Part shown: positions 1-5,184 of the stretch, piece by piece | Position numbering within the stretch: the stretch's first letter is position 1 | Layout: each line of letters opens with the position of its first letter | NCBI GenBank assembly: GCA_021160085.1 | Contig: JAGHDE010000230.1 | Coordinates: 1-5,184 of the forward strand | Reading direction: 5' to 3' | Origin: Pseudomonadota bacterium | GTDB taxonomy: Bacteria; Desulfobacterota; WTBG01; JAGOGO01 | Length of the DNA: 5,184 nt | The notes under the pieces: generated by a model | Told to the model about the DNA's origin: nothing | Database searches by the model: none | What the model saw: only the letters and a program-made list of their open reading frames with translations | Position numbers and translations under genes: made by a program

Positions 1-60
1 ATATTTATATTTTGCAGGATATATGTTTTTTTGTTTGACTACCAGAGTGTTTTTTAGTAT

Positions 61-89
61 TTGAAAATATTTCTTGATTAATGTAAAAT
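61..89 (+). promoter_or_regulatory. Candidate sigma70/sigmaA-type promoter for the operon
   Basis: A -35 box TTGAAA lies at 61-66 and a -10 box TAAAAT at 84-89, separated by exactly 17 bases. Each box matches the consensus (TTGACA, TATAAT) at five of six positions. Transcription would start near 96, giving a leader of roughly 30 bases before the first gene's ATG at 128 and leaving its ribosome binding site intact. The surrounding DNA is AT-rich, so chance matches are more likely than usual. No convincing operator was seen. Confidence 0.5.
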
Positions 90-115
90 TAAATAGATTA
101 TTCATTTGTTCTGCT

Positions 116-121
116 AAGGAG
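116..121 (+). promoter_or_regulatory. Ribosome binding site that fixes the NuoE-like start
   Basis: AAGGAG lies 6 bases upstream of the ATG at 128. It supports that start over the in-frame TTG at 74, which has no comparable Shine-Dalgarno sequence and would add 18 residues not typical of the family. Confidence 0.85.
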
Positions 122-127
122 TCAAAA

Positions 128-604
128 ATGGCGCAAGATCTAAGCTATGTGGATTCCGTTTTGGACCGCTTTGAAGGTAAAAAGGGAACGCTTATTACCA
201 TTCTTCAGCAAGTTCAATCCCACCAAGGTTTTCTCGAAAAAGAAGCGCTTGTAAAAGTAGCCAAAAGCATGGGGATATCGACTGCCCGCATTTATGGAAT
301 AGTTACCTTTTATGCTCAATTCCGTTTAACCCCTGTAGGCAAACATCTCATCCGTGTCTGTCACGGTACCGCTTGCCACGTACAAAATGCGGACGGACTT
401 ACCGAAGCCCTTTCCCAAGAACTTAAGGTTAAAAATGGTGAAACTACCCCTGATAATCTTTTTACGCTTGACTCGGTCGCCTGTCTTGGGTGCTGCAGTC
501 TTGCCCCGGTTATTATGGTGGGGGAAAAAGTCTATGGCACGTTGTCTACTGATCGGGTGCGTAAGGTAATCAAAGATTATAAAAAGAAGGAGAAGGCACA
601 GTGA
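128..604 (+). CDS. nuoE: NuoE-like [2Fe-2S] subunit (24 kDa family) of an NADH-linked oxidoreductase complex
   Basis: The 158-residue protein is the thioredoxin-like [2Fe-2S] subunit found in complex I (NuoE), NAD(P)-linked and bifurcating hydrogenases (HydC, HndA) and NAD-dependent formate dehydrogenases. It has the usual short helical N-terminal domain (about residues 1-70), followed by the ferredoxin fold. The four cluster ligands are C78, C83, C119 and C123, with spacing C-x4-C-x35-C-x3-C, the same as in E. coli NuoE. Motifs seen are VCHGTACH and VACLGCCSLAP. It has no signal peptide or membrane segment, so it should be cytoplasmic and docked on the NuoF-like partner. The start at 128 is chosen from AAGGAG at 116-121. 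Its stop TGA overlaps the GTG start of the next gene (GTGA at 601-604), so the two are probably translationally coupled. The family is clear. Whether it belongs to a hydrogenase, formate dehydrogenase or other complex cannot be read from this subunit alone; the symbol is given at family level. Confidence 0.93.
   Translation: MAQDLSYVDSVLDRFEGKKGTLITILQQVQSHQGFLEKEALVKVAKSMGISTARIYGIVTFYAQFRLTPVGKHLIRVCHGTACHVQNADGLTEALSQELKVKNGETTPDNLFTLDSVACLGCCSLAPVIMVGEKVYGTLSTDRVRKVIKDYKKKEKAQ
587..592 (+). promoter_or_regulatory. Ribosome binding site for the NuoF-like gene
   Basis: AAGGAG lies inside the end of the upstream gene, 8 bases before the GTG start at 601. It supports GTG as a genuine start even though it overlaps the previous stop codon by 4 bases. 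Confidence 0.8.
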
Positions 605-2361
605 AAACCCTCCGAATCGGTTATAACTCCTGCGGTATAGCAGCCGGAGCAGAAGAAACGTTAAATAAACTTCGGGAATTACTTGGTGGCAAGTCAGATT
701 TTGAGATTGTCAAAACCGGTTGTAATGGCATGTGTTTTATTGAGCCAATTGTGGATGTCATCGAGGACGGGACCGTCCATACTTACGGCGATCTTACTGT
801 TGATAAGGTTGAAAAACTGGTAGAAGCTCTCGAAAAAGGCGAGCACATTGATGAATGGATCGTTGTGCATCCTGAGAAAACCACAGAGCATTCATCCTAC
901 CTTGAGAAGCAGATCAAAGTAGCCACCACTAATATAGGCAAGATAGATCCTGATAGTATCGATAACTATATTACAGTTGGTGGTTACAAAGCGCTTGAAA
1001 AGGTTGTAAAAACCATGTCGCCTCAGGATGTTATCAATGAAATCAAAGCATCGGGACTTCGCGGCCGGGGTGGCGCTGGTTTCTCATGTGGCATGAAATG
1101 GCAATTCGCCAAAGACGCTCCCGGTGATGAAAAATATATGATATGTAACGGCGACGAAGGAGACCCCGGCGCATTCATGGATCGTTCAACCCTCGAAGGT
1201 GATCCTCATGGCGTTCTTGAGGGTCTATCAATAGGAGCTTATGCCGTCGGCGCAAAAGATGGCTTTTTCTATGTCCGGGCTGAATATCCTCTTGCCGTTA
1301 AGCGGCTCAAAATGGCGATTGAGCAGGCGAAAGAAAAGCAGTTTTTGGGCAATAATATCTTTGGAAGCAACTTCAGCCTCGATATTCATGTCATCGAAGG
1401 AGCCGGGGCATTTGTTTGCGGCGAAGAAACAGCTTTAATAGCTTCCATCGAAGGTAAGCGCGGCATGCCCCGCACTCGACCTCCTTTTCCAGCCAATTCC
1501 GGAATCTGGACCAAGCCAACTAACAACAATAATGTTGAAACATATGCAAATATTCCCTGGATTATCCGCAATGGGGCCGCTGAATTTGCGAAATATGGCA
1601 CTGGGACATCAAAGGGCACCAAAGTCTTTGCGCTGGCCGGCAAGATCAAACGGGGTGGAATGATCGAAGTGCCGATGGGGATTACCATCAATGAAGTCTT
1701 ACATGATATTGGCGGCGGCATTCAAAATGATCGGAAGTGCAAGGCAGTCCAAATGGGGGGTCCATCCGGTGGTTGTATTCCAGCCGAACTTCACGACACC
1801 CCTATTGATTATGAGAGCATAACCGCCACCGGAGCAATTATGGGTTCGGGCGGAATGGTATTTATGGATGAAGAAACCTGTATGGTAGATATCGCCAGGT
1901 TTTTCCTTTCTTTCATTGTTGATGAGTCCTGTGGTAAATGCACATTTTGCCGTATCGGAACCAAAAAAATGCTGGAAATTCTGGAAAGAATAACCAGAGG
2001 CGAGGGCCGGGAAGAAGATCCGGAAACACTCCAGAAACTTGGTGAATCAATTATTAAAGGCTCACTTTGCGGTTTGGGACAAACCGCCCCCAATCCAGTA
2101 CTGACTACTTTACGTTACTTTAGGCATGAGTACGATGCTCATATCAAGGATCACAAATGTCCCGCCAAGCAATGTAAAGCATTAATTACCTATAGTATTG
2201 ACGAAGAACTATGCAACGGCTGCCACCTCTGCGTTAAAGTATGTCCGGTTGGCGCGACTTCAGGAAAACCCAAAGAAATCCATGAAATTGATCCTGAACT
2301 TTGTACCCGCTGTGGATTTTGTAAAGACGCTTGTAAATTCAATGCTATTGTTGTTGAGTAA
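601..2361 (+). CDS. nuoF: NuoF/HydB-like NADH-binding FMN and iron-sulfur subunit with extra ferredoxin domains
   Basis: This 586-residue flavoprotein would exchange electrons between NAD(H) and the complex's iron-sulfur chain. Domains in order: a thioredoxin-like [2Fe-2S] head (about 1-90; C11, C41, C45 visible); the FMN/NADH-binding 51-kDa core (about 120-330) with GLRGRGGAGF at 152-161 and GAGAFVCGEETAL at 267-279; an SLBB segment from about 340; the N3-type [4Fe-4S] site, ESCGKCTFC at 442-450 (C444, C447, C450) plus C490; and a C-terminal 2x[4Fe-4S] ferredoxin (C538, C541, C544, C548 and C568, C571, C574, C578), preceded by C520 and C525. The added head and tail are typical of soluble HydB/HndC/HylB proteins and are absent from the roughly 445-residue respiratory NuoF, so a cytoplasmic bifurcating or NAD-linked hydrogenase or formate dehydrogenase module is more likely than complex I. 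GTG start, 4-base overlap with the NuoE-like gene, and a 15-base gap to the next gene. Oddity: the usual Pro-Thr after GRGGAGF is Ser-Cys (162-163). Confidence 0.95.
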   Translation: MKTLRIGYNSCGIAAGAEETLNKLRELLGGKSDFEIVKTGCNGMCFIEPIVDVIEDGTVHTYGDLTVDKVEKLVEALEKGEHIDEWIVVHPEKTTEHSSYLEKQIKVATTNIGKIDPDSIDNYITVGGYKALEKVVKTMSPQDVINEIKASGLRGRGGAGFSCGMKWQFAKDAPGDEKYMICNGDEGDPGAFMDRSTLEGDPHGVLEGLSIGAYAVGAKDGFFYVRAEYPLAVKRLKMAIEQAKEKQFLGNNIFGSNFSLDIHVIEGAGAFVCGEETALIASIEGKRGMPRTRPPFPANSGIWTKPTNNNNVETYANIPWIIRNGAAEFAKYGTGTSKGTKVFALAGKIKRGGMIEVPMGITINEVLHDIGGGIQNDRKCKAVQMGGPSGGCIPAELHDTPIDYESITATGAIMGSGGMVFMDEETCMVDIARFFLSFIVDESCGKCTFCRIGTKKMLEILERITRGEGREEDPETLQKLGESIIKGSLCGLGQTAPNPVLTTLRYFRHEYDAHIKDHKCPAKQCKALITYSIDEELCNGCHLCVKVCPVGATSGKPKEIHEIDPELCTRCGFCKDACKFNAIVVE

Positions 2362-2366
2362 GGAGG
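2360..2366 (+). promoter_or_regulatory. Strong ribosome binding site for the large fusion subunit
   Basis: AAGGAGG overlaps the last two bases of the upstream TAA stop and lies 10 bases before the ATG at 2377. It supports that ATG as the start of the long frame running off the right edge and suggests stoichiometric expression with the NuoF-like subunit. Confidence 0.85.
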
Positions 2367-2376
2367 ATCTATATCC

Positions 2377-5184
2377 ATGACTATCAAGGTTACTATTAAC
2401 GGAAAAGAATACGAAGGCCAGCAGGGAGAAACAATCCGTGAGGTTGCAAAACGGAACGGCATAGGGATTCCGGTCCTTTGTGATCACTCTCAGCTTGAGC
2501 CTTTTGGAAGCTGCCGCATCTGCCTTGTGGAACAAGAAAAAGCCCGGTTTCCAGTAGTGGCCTGTGCCACCCCCATATTTGACGGGATGGTGGTAAATAC
2601 TGATACCGAACAAATAAAAAACCTTCGAAAACTGGATCTTGAACTCCTTTTTTCAAATCACTTTGCGGATTGTGTTGCCCCGTGCAACCTTACCTGCCCC
2701 GCGGGTATTGACATTCAAGGCTATGTGGGCCTGGCAGCTAACGGTGAATATGCTGCCGCTGAAAAAGTAATCAAACAAAGTCTCCCCTTTCCGGGTGTCC
2801 TGGGAAGAGTCTGCCCGGCTCCCTGCCAGCAGGAATGCCGCCGAAACCTCGTGGAAGACGCTGTATCGATTAAATATATAAAGCGTTTCATCTCTGACCA
2901 CAATTTTTCTAACCAAACCCGTTATACCCCCCCGGTGGCTAAACCCAGCGGGAAAAAAGTTGCCATTATTGGCGCTGGTCCAGCCGGACTATCCTGCGCA
3001 TACTATCTGGCTCAAAAAGGCCACAAGTGTGTTGTTTTTGAACAGCAGCCGAAAGCCGGCGGCATGGTTCGGTACGGAATCCCCGACTACCGCATGCCCC
3101 AGGATATGCTCGATGCCGAAATCGCTGAAGTGGAGGCCCTCGGGGTTGAAATCAAATATAATACAACCTTGGGAAAAAACATAACGCTCGATCATCTGCG
3201 CCAGGATTATGATGCGGTCTTTCTTGCAATCGGAGCATGGCAAAGCAAATCGATGCAAATTCCCGGTGAAGAACTGGAAGGGGTTTACCAGGGCATAGAT
3301 TTTTTAATAGACGTAAAGCTCGGGAAAAAATTTAATCTCGGTGAAACCGTGGTTGTTGTTGGTGGTGGCAATACCGCTATTGATGCGGTTCGCACATCCC
3401 TTCGATTAGGGGCGAAAAACTGTTATATCGTTTACCGCCGCAGCCGGGTGGAGATGCCAGCCGACGCCATTGAAGTTAATGATGCTGAAGAAGAAGGAGT
3501 ACAGTTCCATTTTCTCACCAATCCGATCCGGATCCACGGAGAAGGACGAATGGACTCGATTGAATCAATCCAAATGGAACTTGGCGAGCCGGACGAATCC
3601 GGACGAAGACGCCCGGTAGAAATAAAAGGTTCTGAATTTACCATTAAGGCAGACACCATTATCATGGCTATCGGACAGGAACCTCTTCCCACCTGTGTTG
3701 GTTCCGAAACCGGAATCCAAGTTACCAGACGGTCCACATTCCAGATTAACGAAGAAACATTCCAGACCGATATCCCCAGCGTATTCGCTGGTGGTGACGC
3801 TGTAAGAGGACCAAGCACGGTTGTTGAATGCGTTGGCGACGGTCGGCGGGCTGCCATTCAGATTGACAAATTCCTTGGTGGTAAGGAAATAACCCCTTTG
3901 GAGGAAATATATTCAGTTCGCCGGGGGCAATCATTGGAAGATCTTAGACAGTTTGAGGAAGAATGGAAAGTGCGATATCCTTCTGAACCCCGCGCTGTCA
4001 TGCCCATGCTTGATCCTGCCGAACGAATTAAAAGTTTCGTCGAGTGTGAAACAGGTTTTACCGAAGAGGAAACCCGTCGTGATGCGCGGCGATGCCTCGA
4101 ATGCGGATGTTTATCTCAATATGATTGCGAATTGCGCCAGTTGGGGCAAGCTGCCGGCGCTGATCCTGCTGCGCTAAAAACCCCTGGTGAAATACATTAC
4201 GAACCGGATTTTCGGCATCCTTTTATCATGAAGGATCAAAACAAGTGTATCCTTTGTGGCATCTGTGTGAGAGCATGCGAAGAACTCCGTCATGTCGGTG
4301 CATGGGGTTTTGTTGAACGAGGTTACATCACTACTGTTCAGCCATCTTTTGGCAAACCTCTCCAGGAAACAGAATGTGAGTCCTGTGGCACCTGTGTCCA
4401 GGCATGTCCGACCGGTGCGCTTAATGAACGGTTCCAGGATATCAAACCAGTACCTGAGGAACTGACCGATTCTCCCGGAGTATGCACATTTGGTGCTTTT
4501 GGTTGTCAAATGGCCCTCGCTAATATGGACGGTCGCTTGGTTTCAACCAAAGGGTTGGATCAAAATCCTAATCATGCGCTGCTTTGCAAATTCGGACGAT
4601 ACGGGACCCGTTATATTAATTCGCTGGAGCGAATCAAAAATCCCATGAAACAGGAAAATGGCCGGTTGAAGCCAATAAGCTGGGAAGAGGCTCATAATTA
4701 TATCGAAGATAAGCTTCAGACAATTTCCGGCAAAGACTGGGGGTTCTACGCCGGTGGACGTCTTACTTTGGAAGAACTTGCCCAGATAAATTCATTCATT
4801 GACAAAAAGTGTTCCGGAGCGCTCAAAAGCACATTTGCCTGTGACTTGGCTAAGGGCAGTAAAATCATTGCTGATGCCTACGCCACATCCGGACCTCCCT
4901 GGAAGTACGATGAAATTGATGATGCTGATGTCATTTTTACGGTAGGAATGAGTGAACGAGCATTAATGACGGTCTTAGGCGTGAAAATTCGCAACGCAAA
5001 AGAGAACGGTGCTATCTTGTTGGGGCTTGGCCGGCAGGAATTTGAAAAGCTCTCGCACATCTTTGACGAGTTCTGGACAATAGAATCTTACTCTGCCTTT
5101 CTGGCCGGTATTTTCAAAGGGGTTGACACTCCTTCGAATACAAACGCTCAGGGATACGACGAACTCATCAAGGATGTAAAAGAT
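2377..5184 (+). CDS. Multidomain NuoG/FdhA-like subunit with inserted GltD/NfnB-like FAD-NAD(P)H oxidoreductase (3' end outside window)
   Basis: The frame is open for 936 codons with no stop, so the protein is C-terminally incomplete. Domains read by translation: (1) residues 1-80, NuoG/HydA-type [2Fe-2S] ferredoxin, C35-x10-C46-x2-C49-x13-C63; (2) residues 95-160, GltD/DPYD-type Fe-S helical domain with C99, C103, C107 and C146, C150, C154; (3) residues 193-505, a GltD/NfnB-like flavoprotein with FAD motif GAGPAG (199-204), YGIPDYRMP (233-241), nucleotide motif GGGNTA (329-334), VYRRS (352-356) suggesting NADPH preference, and AGGD (471-474); (4) a Cys-rich linker, C573, C576, C578, C584; (5) 2x[4Fe-4S] ferredoxin, C624, C627, C630, C634 and C667, C670, C673, C677; (6) the start of a molybdopterin-oxidoreductase domain from about 700, including IDDADVIFTVG (847-857). 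In domain 6 one cluster Cys is replaced by G706 and no clear Cys/Sec-His active site is seen. No signal peptide or Tat motif, so cytoplasmic. It probably assembles with the NuoEF pair upstream. Similar fusions are often annotated as FAD-dependent or molybdopterin oxidoreductase, NuoG or FdhA. The exact reaction is unknown. Confidence 0.93.
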   Translation, partial: MTIKVTINGKEYEGQQGETIREVAKRNGIGIPVLCDHSQLEPFGSCRICLVEQEKARFPVVACATPIFDGMVVNTDTEQIKNLRKLDLELLFSNHFADCVAPCNLTCPAGIDIQGYVGLAANGEYAAAEKVIKQSLPFPGVLGRVCPAPCQQECRRNLVEDAVSIKYIKRFISDHNFSNQTRYTPPVAKPSGKKVAIIGAGPAGLSCAYYLAQKGHKCVVFEQQPKAGGMVRYGIPDYRMPQDMLDAEIAEVEALGVEIKYNTTLGKNITLDHLRQDYDAVFLAIGAWQSKSMQIPGEELEGVYQGIDFLIDVKLGKKFNLGETVVVVGGGNTAIDAVRTSLRLGAKNCYIVYRRSRVEMPADAIEVNDAEEEGVQFHFLTNPIRIHGEGRMDSIESIQMELGEPDESGRRRPVEIKGSEFTIKADTIIMAIGQEPLPTCVGSETGIQVTRRSTFQINEETFQTDIPSVFAGGDAVRGPSTVVECVGDGRRAAIQIDKFLGGKEITPLEEIYSVRRGQSLEDLRQFEEEWKVRYPSEPRAVMPMLDPAERIKSFVECETGFTEEETRRDARRCLECGCLSQYDCELRQLGQAAGADPAALKTPGEIHYEPDFRHPFIMKDQNKCILCGICVRACEELRHVGAWGFVERGYITTVQPSFGKPLQETECESCGTCVQACPTGALNERFQDIKPVPEELTDSPGVCTFGAFGCQMALANMDGRLVSTKGLDQNPNHALLCKFGRYGTRYINSLERIKNPMKQENGRLKPISWEEAHNYIEDKLQTISGKDWGFYAGGRLTLEELAQINSFIDKKCSGALKSTFACDLAKGSKIIADAYATSGPPWKYDEIDDADVIFTVGMSERALMTVLGVKIRNAKENGAILLGLGRQEFEKLSHIFDEFWTIESYSAFLAGIFKGVDTPSNTNAQGYDELIKDVKD

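Noticed and set aside
1..40. Possible upstream-gene terminator (AT-rich repeats followed by a T-run at 25-32)
   Set aside because: Only a weak, all-AT stem of about 4 pairs can be drawn before the T-run, not a credible intrinsic terminator.
61..76. Short palindrome AAATATTT (65-72) as a possible redox-repressor (Rex-like) operator
   Set aside because: Only 8 bases pair, in AT-rich DNA, and it does not match the TTGTGAA-type Rex half-sites.
74..127. In-frame TTG at 74 as an N-terminally extended start for the NuoE-like protein
   Set aside because: It lacks a ribosome binding site and overlaps the candidate -10 box. The ATG at 128 has AAGGAG at ideal spacing and gives the usual NuoE start.
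1386..1721. Antisense open frame of 111 codons inside the NuoF-like gene
   Set aside because: It lies entirely opposite a strongly conserved coding region and its translation shows no recognisable domain. It is a shadow of the real gene.
3432..3857. Antisense open frame of 141 codons opposite the FAD domain
   Set aside because: The low-complexity Ser/Thr/Pro-rich translation mirrors the codon use of the conserved + strand flavoprotein. There is no ribosome binding site or family signal.
4483..5184. Calling the large subunit a functional formate dehydrogenase catalytic subunit
   Set aside because: One cluster Cys is missing, the Lys is displaced, and no Cys/Sec-His pair is evident. The domain is also incomplete, so only a family-level call is supportable.

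Overview
The window holds one co-directional operon on the + strand: three tightly packed genes for an iron-sulfur and flavin electron-transfer complex of the NuoEFG / HydABC / NAD-dependent formate dehydrogenase type. The gene set points to a strictly anaerobic bacterium (fermentative, acetogenic, syntrophic or sulfate-reducing style of metabolism). Nothing seen here decides between Clostridia-like Firmicutes, Desulfobacterota or an uncultured anaerobic phylum. Codon use looks mixed and moderate in GC in the genes (judged by eye, not counted), and the leader is AT-rich.

Layout: positions 1-127 are a non-coding AT-rich leader with a good candidate sigma70-type promoter (61-89) and a strong ribosome binding site. 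Positions 128-604 encode a NuoE-like [2Fe-2S] subunit. Positions 601-2361 encode a NuoF-like NADH/FMN subunit of the soluble HydB/HndC type, with an extra thioredoxin-like ferredoxin head and a 2x[4Fe-4S] tail; it overlaps the first gene by 4 bases. After a 15-base gap, 2377 to the window end is one uninterrupted 936-codon reading frame still open at the right edge. It fuses a NuoG/HydA-type [2Fe-2S] ferredoxin, a complete GltD/NfnB-like FAD and NAD(P)H oxidoreductase, a small Cys-rich linker, a 2x[4Fe-4S] ferredoxin and the beginning of a molybdopterin-oxidoreductase (FdhA/NuoG) domain.

How they work together (inference from families): NuoE and NuoF form the NADH-oxidising or NAD+-reducing module. 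The large subunit would take electrons through its ferredoxin domains and carries a second, probably NADP(H)-specific, flavin site. The complex therefore looks like a cytoplasmic hub that could link NADH, NADPH, ferredoxin and a further partner, such as formate dehydrogenase or hydrogenase, that would have to be encoded outside this window.

The most notable points are the fusion architecture and the degenerate molybdopterin-domain entrance. One of the four canonical [4Fe-4S] cysteines is Gly, the usual Cys-x-Lys is displaced, and no Cys/Sec-His catalytic pair is evident. This suggests a NuoG-like non-catalytic or altered Mo domain rather than a working formate dehydrogenase. No mobile elements, RNA genes, CRISPR arrays or terminators were found.
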